Assembly (NCBI GenBank): GCA_022648165.1
Contig: JALCLX010000005.1
Coordinates: 1-64,000 of the forward strand
Reading direction: 5' to 3'
Source: Ancrocorticia sp.
GTDB taxonomy: Bacteria > Actinomycetota > Actinomycetes > Actinomycetales > Actinomycetaceae
DNA length: 64,000 nucleotides
The position numbers and the translations under genes were made by a program. The notes under the pieces are model-generated. The model was not told where the DNA came from and ran no database searches. It saw nothing but the letters and a program-made list of their open reading frames with translations. Positions 8,679 through 19,037 of this stretch are shown piece after piece. Every line of letters begins with the position of its first letter. Positions within the stretch are counted from its first letter, which is position 1.

Positions 8679-9551
8679 TCACGCGGCTGCGCTCGGATTG
8701 TGCCAAGAAATCATGGAGAGGAAGTTGCGCGCGCGCTCAGTCTTGGGCGCTTGGAAGAACTCCTCGGGCGGGGCATCCTCCAGGATCTCGCCGTCGTTCA
8801 TGAAAATAATACGGTCCGCAACATCGCGCGCGAACGCCATTTCATGGGTCACGATAACCATCGTCAGGCCCTCTTTAGCCAGTGCCAAGATCACGTCAAG
8901 CACTTCTTGTACCATCTCCGGATCCAGCGCGGAAGTGGGCTCATCGAAAAGCAGAGCCTTGGGCTTCATCGCGAGCGCTCGCGCGATTGCCACGCGTTGC
9001 TGTTGCCCGCCTGAAAGCTGCGCGGGGTATTTGTGCGCCTGGTCTTTGAGCCCCACGCGGTCTAAGAGCTGCAGCGCTAGCTTTTCCGCTTCACTCTTCT
9101 TCAATCTCCGTACCTTGACTGGCCCTAGCGTGACATTTTGAAGCACCGTCTTATTGGCAAAAAGGTTAAATTGCTGAAACACCATTCCCACTTCGGCGCG
9201 GAACTTCGCGAGTGCCCGCCCCTCCGCCGGAATCTCCTTATCGTCAACCACGATGGATCCGCTCTGTATGGTCTCCAACCGGTTGATGGTTCGGCATAGT
9301 GTGGACTTCCCCGATCCAGACGGGCCGATAACAACTACTACTTCACCAGCGTTGATGGTCATGTTGACGTGCTTGAGCACGTGCAGTGAACCGAAGTATT
9401 TGTCAACATCGATCAGTTCGATCATCTTCTTGGGAGCTTTGCCGATTCCAGCGGGCGCACTGGAGGGCGCCGCAGCGGCAAAGGCATCCGGATTCTGGGT
9501 TGCTGCACGCGTTGCTGCTTCATCCGCTTGTTCTGCAATGTTATTTGACAT
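8679..9551 (-). CDS. Amino-acid ABC transporter ATP-binding protein (GluA/GlnQ-like)
   Basis: IGPSGSGKSTLCRTINRLE, LSGGQQQRVAIARAL, LFDEPTSALDPEMV. Confidence 0.95.
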   Translation of the reverse strand: MSNNIAEQADEAATRAATQNPDAFAAAAPSSAPAGIGKAPKKMIELIDVDKYFGSLHVLKHVNMTINAGEVVVVIGPSGSGKSTLCRTINRLETIQSGSIVVDDKEIPAEGRALAKFRAEVGMVFQQFNLFANKTVLQNVTLGPVKVRRLKKSEAEKLALQLLDRVGLKDQAHKYPAQLSGGQQQRVAIARALAMKPKALLFDEPTSALDPEMVQEVLDVILALAKEGLTMVIVTHEMAFARDVADRIIFMNDGEILEDAPPEEFFQAPKTERARNFLSMISWHNPSAAA

Positions 9552-9658
9552 ATTGCCACTCTATGCAATGGTTATTTCATTGACTTATGCTCAATGTGTC
9601 GAACGTGTAAACACTGCCATCTGGCATTGCTGTATACGTCACACCCCAAGAGGTAGAG

Positions 9659-10534
9659 ATGAATAATCAAGACGATGAATATGAGGCCCTGGTTCACCTC
9701 ATCCGCAGCAAGTCAGACGAATTATCCCCCACCCACCGCAGAATTGCCGATCGCCTGCTCGAGGATCCCCAACGCACGGCATTCTTGAGCGTGAAACAAG
9801 CCGCCTCCCTGGCCCGCGCCAATGAGGCCACCGTGGTCCGTTTTGCCCAGAAGTTGGGCTTCTCCGGATTCCTGGAACTTCGGAGCGTTTTTCAGCACAG
9901 GCTCAATCAGCACGCTCACGCTTTATCGGACGTGTCGCAGATCGAATCGATGCGTTCACGCTCCGAGGATGCGGTGGCAACCGCTGCAGCTATAAGCCGA
10001 GATACGATCGCTACGACCGCTGATAATCTCGATCGAAAGGCGTGGCACTCCGCCGCTCAGATGGCCGCAACAGCACCGCGGATTTTCACGTTGGGGTTAC
10101 GCCATTCATACGCTGCTGCGTACCTCTTGACGTATTTGCTAGCCATGTCGCGCGACGACGTCGCCGCCTTGGGAACGGAGACCGGCGTCAAGGCCGAAGC
10201 GCTACGGTCACTCCGTCCCGACGACGTCGTCATCGTTATATCCACGGAACCCTACGCTCGCGAAACAATCACCGCAGCTCGGTGGGTGCGCGAACGGAAC
10301 ACAACGATTGTCGCTTTGACTGATTCGGATGCTTCCCCGCTTGCATCGATTGCCGACTACTGCTTCGTAGCGCGAACGGAACGGACAACGATTCTTCCCT
10401 CAGCCGTTGGGCTCACGTTCCTTGCAGAATCTTTCGCGGCTCACGTCGCCCTTGTAGATCCGCCGGCTACGCAAAAGATCGCGGCTATTGAAGGGAAGCT
10501 CCTGGCATCCCTTCACACGCACTGGACGCGCTGA
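9659..10534 (+). CDS. MurR/RpiR-family transcriptional regulator
   Basis: N-terminal HTH (SVKQAASLARANEATVVRFAQKLGFSGFLELR) plus SIS domain. Confidence 0.85.
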   Translation: MNNQDDEYEALVHLIRSKSDELSPTHRRIADRLLEDPQRTAFLSVKQAASLARANEATVVRFAQKLGFSGFLELRSVFQHRLNQHAHALSDVSQIESMRSRSEDAVATAAAISRDTIATTADNLDRKAWHSAAQMAATAPRIFTLGLRHSYAAAYLLTYLLAMSRDDVAALGTETGVKAEALRSLRPDDVVIVISTEPYARETITAARWVRERNTTIVALTDSDASPLASIADYCFVARTERTTILPSAVGLTFLAESFAAHVALVDPPATQKIAAIEGKLLASLHTHWTR

Positions 10535-10577
10535 GTCACAATTCACGGCGCCGACCGCTATATTTACAGCGCCCACG

Positions 10578-11429
10578 CTATTCGAATTGCTCCACAGTTT
10601 CTGCGGCAACCAGCCTGCCTGCGGCGCGTTTGACGCTGCGCTGTGAAAGCCTGCGGGCAGCCAACGCCAACAGGTTGTTGAGAACCACAAACATGAGCGC
10701 TGCCACCATCATGGCCGGCAGAAGATTCGCCTCCGTTGATCCGAGCAAGCGTGCCTGGCGAAGCAACTCCGGGTAATTCACCAGATACCCCAAGCCTGTG
10801 TCCTTCAAGATAATGATGAGTTGCGAGACGAAGGAGGGAAGCATAGCGATCATGGCCTGCGGAAGTTCAATGTTGAGCATTGAGCGCCCCGGCGTCAAGC
10901 CGATGGCCAACGCTGCTTCCCGCTGGCCTTTGGGAAGATTCGCTATGCCTCCACGGACTAACTCTGCGATCACTGAACTGTTGTACAAAGTCAGCCCAAT
11001 AACCACTGCAAGGAAGGGCGCATTCGACGAATCGATCAGGCCTGACGATGCCAAAACAGCGTAACCGAATAGCATCATAATCAGCACCGGTATCGCGCGA
11101 AACAGTTCTACAAAGATGGTGGCCGCCCAGCGTATCAGAGGATTCTGCACCGAGCGTCCCAATCCGAGCACGATACCCAGAATGGCAGAAAACACCACAG
11201 CAAACGCGGCAGCCTTAAGCGTTGCCCATAACCCGGGCAAAAGGAAGTTCTGCCACATGCTTGGATCGAGGAAGGGCGTCCATTTCGCCGCAGCAAACTG
11301 GCCCTTGCCCGCAAGCCCCATCACAACCCACAGCAACACGGCTGCAAGAATGAGGATGCCGGCAACGTTCGCCACCGCGATTCTGCGTTTTGCCTTCGGG
11401 CCAGGAGCATCAAACATGATCATGTTCAT
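10578..11429 (-). CDS. Amino-acid ABC transporter permease (GluD-like)
   Basis: HisM-type permease; VELFRAIPVLIMMLFGYAVLA, EAALAIGLTPGRSMLNIELPQAM. Confidence 0.88.
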   Translation of the reverse strand: MNMIMFDAPGPKAKRRIAVANVAGILILAAVLLWVVMGLAGKGQFAAAKWTPFLDPSMWQNFLLPGLWATLKAAAFAVVFSAILGIVLGLGRSVQNPLIRWAATIFVELFRAIPVLIMMLFGYAVLASSGLIDSSNAPFLAVVIGLTLYNSSVIAELVRGGIANLPKGQREAALAIGLTPGRSMLNIELPQAMIAMLPSFVSQLIIILKDTGLGYLVNYPELLRQARLLGSTEANLLPAMMVAALMFVVLNNLLALAARRLSQRSVKRAAGRLVAAETVEQFE

Positions 11430-12115
11430 CGCGCAATCACCAATCGCTTCGAAAGTTCAGTAAAAACGAGCCCCACTGGAAGAACGATCACGGTCCATCC
11501 AAAAGCAATGATGACGAAGATAAACGCCATCAAATCAGGGCGGAATTCGATCATCTGGCTCATCACAGAGGCGGCCTGAAATACACCAGCGGCCTGCGCC
11601 ACGGTGGAATTCTTCGCTAAGGCGACCAGCGTATTCCCCACGGGTGCAATAGAACCGCGCAGGGTCTGCGGTGCTACAACGTGGCGGATCGTTTGCCCGA
11701 AATTCATGCCCACTGCCCGAGCCGCTTCCACCTGGCCCACCGGAATCGTGTTGAATCCTGAGAGGAGCGCTTCGCTGAAGAATGCCGCCGTATAGAGCGA
11801 TAATCCAAGCACCGCCAGGCGAAAGCTGTTCGTTGCTATGAAGTCGGGGCTGGAGTTATCCGCGAGTTCAACACCAAGCTGACCCCACAAGCCCAGGGAA
11901 CACCCAAGTATCACCAACGTCAACGGTATCGACTGTACAACGCTCACATAGATCTGGCCCGCGGCGCGGAAGCTCGCGATCGGGCTGATGCGCATCACCG
12001 TCAGCAGTGCGCCAATCGCAAATGCAATAACGGCGGAGAAGAAGGTCAACTCAATATTGACCCAGAATCCGCCCAGGATATCGAACTCTCCGAAAAGTTC
12101 GCTAAAACCATTCAT
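11426..12115 (-). CDS. Amino-acid ABC transporter permease (GluC-like)
   Basis: QSIPLTLVILGCSLGLWGQ, EAARAVGMNFGQTIRHVVAPQTLRGSIAPVGNTLVALAKNST. Confidence 0.88.
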   Translation of the reverse strand: MNGFSELFGEFDILGGFWVNIELTFFSAVIAFAIGALLTVMRISPIASFRAAGQIYVSVVQSIPLTLVILGCSLGLWGQLGVELADNSSPDFIATNSFRLAVLGLSLYTAAFFSEALLSGFNTIPVGQVEAARAVGMNFGQTIRHVVAPQTLRGSIAPVGNTLVALAKNSTVAQAAGVFQAASVMSQMIEFRPDLMAFIFVIIAFGWTVIVLPVGLVFTELSKRLVIAR

Positions 12116-12184
12116 CCGGCCACTTCCTTCACATCGGGGGTGGGTCCGTCATTCGGAACGAACCCACCCCACACGGCGCACCGC

Positions 12185-13048
12185 TCAGGAATCGCATCCC
12201 TCAAATTCGGGTGGATTCAGCTTCATATTGGGTGTGTAACTTGACGGAGTATTGTCTGAGAGCGCCTTCTCCCAGGAACCGTCATTGAACATTTCAGTCA
12301 AGGCATCATTGACTGCCTCACATAACGCGGTGTTGCCCTTTTTCAAGCCAACGCCGTACTTCTCCTCTGTGAACGGATTGCCGACAATCTTGAACTTGTC
12401 TGCATACTGTTCCTGTGCCGCGAATCCAGCCAGAATGATGTCGTCTGTTGTCACGGCATCTACGCTGCCTGCAGCGAGTAGCTCCACACATTCGGAATAC
12501 GTCTGGGCAGGGTACAACTGCACGTCCTTGGAGTAATCGTCGCGAATGCGCTCGGCCGAAATGGACCCTTCCACTGAGCAAAGAATTTTGCTTCCCAGAT
12601 CGTTTGGACCAGTGATATCCGTATTATCCTTTGAAACCAAGAAATCTTGGCCCGCAATGAAGTACGGCCCTGCGAAAGATACCTGCTCCTTGCGTGCGTC
12701 CGTGATCGAGTATGTGGCAAACACCAGATCTACTGAACCGTTTTGAATCAGGGTTTCGCGTTGTGCGGAGATCGCTTCTACCCATGTGATGTGGTCGTCG
12801 TCGTAACCGAGCTTGTTGGCCACGTACTTCGCAACGTCCACGTCAAAACCCTTGTAGGTGTCGCCATCTTTGAGGCCCAGGCCCGGCTGATCGAACTTGA
12901 TACCAATCTTGATAGTGTCTCCGCTGATTCCTAGCGTGCTTTCATCAGTCGCGGAATCGCTACCATCTGACGAGGAGCTGCACGCTCCTAGCGCGAGTAC
13001 GCTTGCGAGAACGGCCGAGGCCACCGCCAGCTTCTTCTTCATTCTCAT
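12185..13048 (-). CDS. Glutamate-type ABC substrate-binding lipoprotein (GluB-like)
   Basis: Lipobox LALGACSSSSDG; family 3 SBP motifs IGIKFDQPGLGLKDGDTYKGFDVDVAKYVA. Confidence 0.9.
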   Translation of the reverse strand: MRMKKKLAVASAVLASVLALGACSSSSDGSDSATDESTLGISGDTIKIGIKFDQPGLGLKDGDTYKGFDVDVAKYVANKLGYDDDHITWVEAISAQRETLIQNGSVDLVFATYSITDARKEQVSFAGPYFIAGQDFLVSKDNTDITGPNDLGSKILCSVEGSISAERIRDDYSKDVQLYPAQTYSECVELLAAGSVDAVTTDDIILAGFAAQEQYADKFKIVGNPFTEEKYGVGLKKGNTALCEAVNDALTEMFNDGSWEKALSDNTPSSYTPNMKLNPPEFEGCDS

Positions 13049-13066
13049 GTGTATTCCCTTCGTTGT

Positions 13067-13137
13067 TGTTACGCGTCCGGGCTGAGTAACGCGCTGAATG
13101 GTTTGTTACGCGTCCGGGCTGAGTAACGCGCTGAATG
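13067..13137. repeat. 34-bp identical direct repeat at 37-bp offset, duplicating the 3' end of the adjacent aminotransferase gene
   Basis: tgttacgcgtccgggctgagtaacgcgctgaatg at 13067 and 13104. Confidence 0.95.
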
Positions 13138-14404
13138 CGGCGCGAATGCGCGCGAGATTGCTACGAATCACCGGTGTAGGTTGGCCCGGTGCAGCCAGTG
13201 CCGCCAATTTCTCCTCTGGGGTGGAGCCGTAGAGCATTGACGTGGCAATTCGCAAACACAGATTCTCCGGTTTGTCACCGAATGCACTTCCCGGAAGCGT
13301 GGCTACTTTGTGGTTGCGAAGCAGGTGGTGAGCCAGTTCCGACGACGTCGTAACTCCTTTTGACAACAGCGTGTCGCGATACCGTCCAAAATCGGGATAC
13401 AGGTAAAAGCCGCCTTCAGGCGCGCGGCAAGCCACGCCAAGATCGCAGAATATCTGATACACAGCACGCGCCACCGTGCCATGGAGTGCGGCACTATCTG
13501 CAATTCTCTGCTGGATCTCCGGGTTATCGCTCACACCGATCTCAACGGCGGGCTCCACGGGCGCTGGCATCGCGGACCAGATCTCGCTACCGATGGCGAC
13601 CACGCTCGCGGCAAGCCGTGCCCCGAAAGAGCTGTCTGGCACCCGCATGTATCCCGTCCGCCAGCCTCCCAGGGCGAGTGACTTTGACAGCCCTCCAGTG
13701 ACCACAACATTGTCTGGAAGAACATCGGCCGGGCTGACGATCGGCATCGTGGGGTCGTGGATGAGTTCGCGGTAGATCTCATCCGAGATGTGCAACAGGT
13801 TGTATTTGCGCACCAACTTGGCTACAGCGTGAACCGTTTGCGGTGCTGGAACCGATCCCGTCGGGTTATCCGGCAAAGTGGTAATCAGAATGGCGGGAAT
13901 AATGCCAGAATCCGTTGCCTGAATGAGCTTGCTCTCCAGTTGGTCCGGATCAGGAAATCCTCCCTGATCGGCCGGGGCATCCACCCAGATGACGTCCCGG
14001 CCCAACAGTGCAGCTTGTGCACCGTAGGAAACCCACGAAGGACGCGTGAGAACCACCGCGCCTTTTGTCGCATCCATAAGTGCAAAGAGCAACGCTTTGC
14101 TTCCAGGCGCCGTGACAATCTGTTCCGCCTTCGTTGGCAAGCGGCGTTGCCGCGAGAAGAACTCAGCGATCGCTTCGCGTGTGGACGCGGACCCGGCAGT
14201 TGACGGATAAAAATTCCGCGAAGCACCGCGCGCTAGAGCCTCCATGAGAAGGGGATGAGGAGGCAGGCCCGCCTCGCCAAATCCAAGGTGAATAATGTCT
14301 TCTCCGGAAGCACGCAGCGCGGCCACTTCCTCATTGATAGCGAGTGTCGCCGACTTCGTCACACGGGACTGAAATGTCAATTGCATAATCAAGAGAGTAT
14401 GCAA
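13106..14404 (-). CDS. Class I/II pyridoxal-phosphate aminotransferase
   Basis: LPDNPTGSVP, SDEIYRELIHD, SKSLALGGWRTGYM. Confidence 0.88.
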   Translation of the reverse strand: MHTLLIMQLTFQSRVTKSATLAINEEVAALRASGEDIIHLGFGEAGLPPHPLLMEALARGASRNFYPSTAGSASTREAIAEFFSRQRRLPTKAEQIVTAPGSKALLFALMDATKGAVVLTRPSWVSYGAQAALLGRDVIWVDAPADQGGFPDPDQLESKLIQATDSGIIPAILITTLPDNPTGSVPAPQTVHAVAKLVRKYNLLHISDEIYRELIHDPTMPIVSPADVLPDNVVVTGGLSKSLALGGWRTGYMRVPDSSFGARLAASVVAIGSEIWSAMPAPVEPAVEIGVSDNPEIQQRIADSAALHGTVARAVYQIFCDLGVACRAPEGGFYLYPDFGRYRDTLLSKGVTTSSELAHHLLRNHKVATLPGSAFGDKPENLCLRIATSMLYGSTPEEKLAALAAPGQPTPVIRSNLARIRAAFSALLSPDA

Positions 14405-14541
14405 CGTTCATTTCAAGAGTGTTACCCACGAGTTTCCGCCCTATGGCAAAACGGCTATCCAAGCGGCTCTCGCGCCAATAGTGGCGCAAACCACACGATT
14501 GTACAGGGATGCGATACGTATTCGGTAAATGCGGCACACCG

Positions 14542-16842
14542 CTATTGGGTGGCTTGGGTGACCTGCTGCGCAGAATCTAGTTGAGCATTCGCATAGGCAA
14601 TGAGTTCATCCACCCGTTCGATCGTCACAGGCATACCTGGGAAGGAAACAATTCGCCCGATCGGAAAATCGCCGATCATCTTCCGCGCAGCCTCCTCGTT
14701 CGCCATCATCGAGGCGCCTGCGGAGTCCATGTGGCTTCCAGCCAAGAACTGCGAAACTTGTTCCCGAACCAGTGGACCAGCTATCGGATGGTCCAACACG
14801 TCACCTACTGAAGAATTGTGGTTAAGCGGAAGTACGACGGCGTCGCCCTTCACGTCCACCCACGCCCCACCACGGATATCTCGGCTTGAGGCACCGACGT
14901 CGATACGGTACGCGCCGCCTTCAACCACCCATCGATCCGCCCGCACATCCCAATATGCAAGGTCACAACGCGGTATCGTCAGCTCCACCCGCCTGGTCTC
15001 TCCCGGTTGCAGCACCACACCGGCAAATGCCTTCAACTCGCGTGGCGCACGCGTTACGCGAGACTTTGCGAGTCCCACATACGCCTGGACTACTTCACGG
15101 CCGGCACGCTTACCCGTATTCGAGACGGTCACATGCACGCAAATCTCGTCGCCGGAGAGCTCAGCAGATATGTCTGAATATTCGAACGCAGTGTAAGACA
15201 AGCCGTGCCCAAACGGATAGGCAACCTCCAAGCCGCGCGCATCGTACCAGCGATAGCCCACTAAGACGCCTTCGCCGTAACGGACATGCCCCAGTTCGCC
15301 CGGAAAATTGCCGTAGGTTGGGTTGTCCTTCAACCGCAACGGAATTGTTTCCGCCAACTTCCCGGAAGGATTGACCACCCCATACAGCACATCCGCGATT
15401 GCACCGCCACCGGCCTGGCCCAGCAACCATCCCTCCACAATCGCAGCTACGTCATCGCGGAAGGGCAGCGCCACCACGCCACCATTCGAAAGCACCACCA
15501 CTGTGTTCTGGTTTGCCGCACGCACGGCCTCCAGTACCGCAAGCTGACCTGCGGGAAGATCGATCGATGTGCGGTCATAGCCCTCTGATTCATCTTCAGG
15601 TGGCAAGCCAAGGAACACGATAGCCACATCAGCGCGTGTTGCTGCCGCGGCCGCGCCTGTTAAGAGCTCTTCTGAATCACCCGAACCATCCAAGGAATAA
15701 CCTGGCGCGTAGAGCACCTCTCCCCGGGAGAGTGCGCGGATCTCATCCAGGGCGTTGTTCAGCCGCGTGGGATTGATCAGCGATGAACCCGCTCCTTGGT
15801 AACGCGGTTTCTTTGCAAACTCCCCGATCACCGCCACCCGCGCGCTGCGCGCAAGCGGAAGCAGGGCGCCGTCGTTCTTCAACAACACAATTGAATGCGC
15901 CGCAACACTGCGCGCAAGCCGATGGTGTGCATCTACATCCAGCGGGCCCGCTACGTGCGGCCGCTCCTGCGCCTTCGCAACCAAGTTGATCACCCGTTGC
16001 GCAGCCTTGTCCAGTGCTGCCTCATCAAGCCGGCCCGCCCTCACAGCATCTACCAGCTGGGTATCAGTGCGCCCGCCAGAACCTGGCATCTCCAAATCCA
16101 TGCCTGCTGCCAGCCCCTTGACACGGTCATTTACTGCGCCCCAATCGGATACCACCAGCCCGTCGAATCCCCACTCATCGCGCAGCACCTGCGTGAGCAA
16201 CCAGCGATTTTCAGACGCATACACGCCATTAATCTTGTTGTAGGAACACATCACTGTCCAGGGGTGCGCCTGCTTGACCACGCGCTCGAAAGCACGCAGA
16301 TACAGCTCCCGCAGCGGGCGCATATCCACATCACTGGAACAGCGCATGCGGTCAGTTTCCTGGTTGTTCGCCGCGAAGTGCTTCAGCGAAGTGCCCACGC
16401 CGTGCGATTGCGCTCCTCGCACCCACGCGGCTCCGAGCACTCCCGCCAGCAGCGGATCCTCTGAGTAGTATTCAAAGTTTCTTCCACACAGGGGCGAGCG
16501 CTTGATGTTCACGCCTGGCCCCAACACCACGGCCACGTCCTCAATCGCGGCCTCCACCGCGATTGCCGCACCAACGCGTGCGACGAGCTCCGGATCCCAC
16601 GAGGATGCGAGCGCCACAGCGGGAGGAAAACACGTCGCCGGAACTGAACCGGAGAGCCCCAAGTGATCCGAGGCGCCCGCCTGCTTGCGCAAGCCGTGGG
16701 GACCATCGGATACCATGATCGAAGGCAGGCCAACGCGCTCTATCGATTTCGTTGTCCAGAAGTCCGCACCACTGGTCAGTGCCGCTTTCTCTTCCAGTGT
16801 CAGTTCAGAAGACGAAATTTCAACCACTTCAGATCCTTTCAC
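14542..16842 (-). CDS. GH3 family beta-glucosidase
   Basis: GLVVSDWGAVNDRVKGLAAGMDLEMPG nucleophile motif, FnIII-like C-terminus; likely GTG start ~16842. Confidence 0.88.
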   Translation of the reverse strand: MKGSEVVEISSSELTLEEKAALTSGADFWTTKSIERVGLPSIMVSDGPHGLRKQAGASDHLGLSGSVPATCFPPAVALASSWDPELVARVGAAIAVEAAIEDVAVVLGPGVNIKRSPLCGRNFEYYSEDPLLAGVLGAAWVRGAQSHGVGTSLKHFAANNQETDRMRCSSDVDMRPLRELYLRAFERVVKQAHPWTVMCSYNKINGVYASENRWLLTQVLRDEWGFDGLVVSDWGAVNDRVKGLAAGMDLEMPGSGGRTDTQLVDAVRAGRLDEAALDKAAQRVINLVAKAQERPHVAGPLDVDAHHRLARSVAAHSIVLLKNDGALLPLARSARVAVIGEFAKKPRYQGAGSSLINPTRLNNALDEIRALSRGEVLYAPGYSLDGSGDSEELLTGAAAAATRADVAIVFLGLPPEDESEGYDRTSIDLPAGQLAVLEAVRAANQNTVVVLSNGGVVALPFRDDVAAIVEGWLLGQAGGGAIADVLYGVVNPSGKLAETIPLRLKDNPTYGNFPGELGHVRYGEGVLVGYRWYDARGLEVAYPFGHGLSYTAFEYSDISAELSGDEICVHVTVSNTGKRAGREVVQAYVGLAKSRVTRAPRELKAFAGVVLQPGETRRVELTIPRCDLAYWDVRADRWVVEGGAYRIDVGASSRDIRGGAWVDVKGDAVVLPLNHNSSVGDVLDHPIAGPLVREQVSQFLAGSHMDSAGASMMANEEAARKMIGDFPIGRIVSFPGMPVTIERVDELIAYANAQLDSAQQVTQATQ

Positions 16843-16858
16843 CACAGCAAAACCGCAT

Positions 16859-18151
16859 CTATCGAACAGAGCGAATAGGCCACACGCACACCGCGCCCAG
16901 CAGACACAACACAATTGCCACGGGGAACAACGCAGAATACGAAAGATTTACCACGATAAGTCCCGCGATGGCCGGAGCAATCGTCTGTGGCAGCGTCGCC
17001 GCGATATTCACTACCCCTAGATCCTTACCGAATGATTTCTCCGATGGCAGCACTTCAGTAATCAGCGCAGTGTCCACCGACTGGTAAAAGCCCGCCCCAA
17101 CCCCTGCAATCGCCGCGAATACGAACAGAGCAGTGACCGTTGGGAACATCCACGGGATCAGGAGCGCCAAACCTTGCACGGCCGCCGCCAGAAAAACGAA
17201 CAGTTTTCTGCGGCCCAGCCGATCCGAGAGTGGCCCCGAAATCGCGATTGCCAGGACCAACGTGGGGATACCGGCTGCGGAAACCAGCGGCGACGTCGTC
17301 GTGGCTCTTTCAACACCCAAACCCACGTAATCCGCCAAGATGTAAAGCACGTATCCCGTAACCAACGTGTATCCGGTATTCAACAGGAAGCGGCCTGCGA
17401 AAGCCCACGCAAAATCCGGATGCTGCACGGGATTCACCCAAAACGTTGCCAAGAAATCGTGCAACAGGAAAGCTTCACGCGGTTCATCGCTGTTCGGCCG
17501 ATCAGGGTTCACACGCACAAACACCAACAATGCAGCGAAAGCAACCACTGCGAACACCGTGTAGCCGATAGGCAGGAACTGCGAGAAAGCGGCACCCACA
17601 AACTGGCCGCCCAACATACCCACCATCAACCCGATGCCATTCGCAGCAGCAAACGTGCCACGGGCCTGGCGGGGCACACGGTCTGGCATGATTGCTGAAA
17701 GCGGGCCTTGCGCGAAGTTATAGCTAATCTGTACCAGAACCCAGAAAACCGCCATCCCGGCGATCGTGTTCTGCAAGCCCAGAAGTATCAGAAACACCCC
17801 ACCAGCAGCCGAACCAATCAGAATCCACGGAGTGCGGCGCCCCAAGCGCGAGCGCGTTCGATCCGAGACAACACCGGCCACAGGCTGCGCTATCATGGCT
17901 GCAAATGCGCCGATTGTAGTAATGACAGCCAGGTTTGAAACCTTGTGGATAGGGTCATAGCTGTTGACCTGGAGCGCGAGCATAATACTGGGCACGCCAC
18001 CCCAGATGATGAAAATAACGATGTTCGCAGGAACCAGCGAAATCAGCAGCCTTCGGAGCTTTCCAGTTATTCGCACAGGTCCCTCGTAGGAACCGTCAAG
18101 CGAACGGTCTAGAATTTCGCTGGGCTCCGGTGAGGTGGACATCGATGTCAT
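16859..18151 (-). CDS. MFS/GPH-type sugar transporter
   Basis: 12-TM; SDRTRSRLGRRTPWILIGSAAGG. Confidence 0.82.
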   Translation of the reverse strand: MTSMSTSPEPSEILDRSLDGSYEGPVRITGKLRRLLISLVPANIVIFIIWGGVPSIMLALQVNSYDPIHKVSNLAVITTIGAFAAMIAQPVAGVVSDRTRSRLGRRTPWILIGSAAGGVFLILLGLQNTIAGMAVFWVLVQISYNFAQGPLSAIMPDRVPRQARGTFAAANGIGLMVGMLGGQFVGAAFSQFLPIGYTVFAVVAFAALLVFVRVNPDRPNSDEPREAFLLHDFLATFWVNPVQHPDFAWAFAGRFLLNTGYTLVTGYVLYILADYVGLGVERATTTSPLVSAAGIPTLVLAIAISGPLSDRLGRRKLFVFLAAAVQGLALLIPWMFPTVTALFVFAAIAGVGAGFYQSVDTALITEVLPSEKSFGKDLGVVNIAATLPQTIAPAIAGLIVVNLSYSALFPVAIVLCLLGAVCVWPIRSVR

Positions 18152-18211
18152 GGTGAAACTTTATGCCCGTCAGTTTCGCAATTCAAGTAAAACTGCAGCT
18201 AGTCTTAGAGT

Positions 18212-18817
18212 ATGAAACCAGGAGGAACGTATCTCAAAGGAGTGGCAAAGCGGGAAGAGATTCTAAAAAAGGCTCTTGACGTGATCGGCCGCGAAGGTAT
18301 TCGTGGAGCCTCAGTCAAAGAGATTGCCGATGCCGTTCATCTCAGCCCAGCGGGAATCCTGCACCATTTCGGCACCAAAGAAGAGTTATTCACAGAGATT
18401 CTTCGGAAACGCGATGAACTAGACCAAGAGCTCTTTACCGATGGTGCCCCCGCGGAACAGTCCGCCCTCGCCTACCTGAACCTCACACAGCGCAATGCGC
18501 AGGTCCCCGGGCTCATCGAGCTCTTCTCCGAAATGGCCGTGAAGGCAGCCGATCCGCAACACCCAGCTCACAATTTCTTCGTGAAACGAGGCGTTGAAAC
18601 ACGAGCCGGCTTTGAAGAGGCGATCCGCGTGCTCCAGGAGAGCGGGCGGCTTCAGCTCCATTCAGATCCAGCGATGCTCGCGCGCGTCATACAGGCTGTT
18701 TCCGACGGGCTCCAGATGCAGTGGCTGCTCGATCCCAGCGTTGATATGGCGGCTATCATGACTGCGCTCTTCGAGGATTGCCTGGGCGGCAGCATTTCTG
18801 AGCTTCACGACGCATAG
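18212..18817 (+). CDS. TetR/AcrR-family regulator
   Basis: REEILKKALDVIGREGIRGASVKEIADAVHLSPAGILHHFGTKEELF. Confidence 0.9.
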   Translation: MKPGGTYLKGVAKREEILKKALDVIGREGIRGASVKEIADAVHLSPAGILHHFGTKEELFTEILRKRDELDQELFTDGAPAEQSALAYLNLTQRNAQVPGLIELFSEMAVKAADPQHPAHNFFVKRGVETRAGFEEAIRVLQESGRLQLHSDPAMLARVIQAVSDGLQMQWLLDPSVDMAAIMTALFEDCLGGSISELHDA

Positions 18818-18846
18818 GGCTTTTCCACCCAACCCGCACACAGAAT

Positions 18847-18940
18847 GCTTTTTCTAGCTGGATGCGCGATGCTTTTTCTAGCTGAATATGGTGTCTGGTG
18901 GAACTGGCACCAGGAAAACACCGCTTTCAGCTAGAAAAAG
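18847..18940. repeat. Hairpin 18872-18940 (CTTTTTCTAGCTGAA...TTCAGCTAGAAAAAG) plus an extra direct half-copy at 18847
   Basis: Inverted arms extend through GGTGT/CACC; gctttttctagctg repeated at 24-bp offset. Confidence 0.85.
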
Positions 18941-19037
18941 TCACGGCAGCGCCACACGCCCGCAACGCACGACGGCGCCACACGCCCGTCCGCTTGGCAC
19001 CACAGCCGCACTTGCAGCCAGGAGCAACCACACAGGA

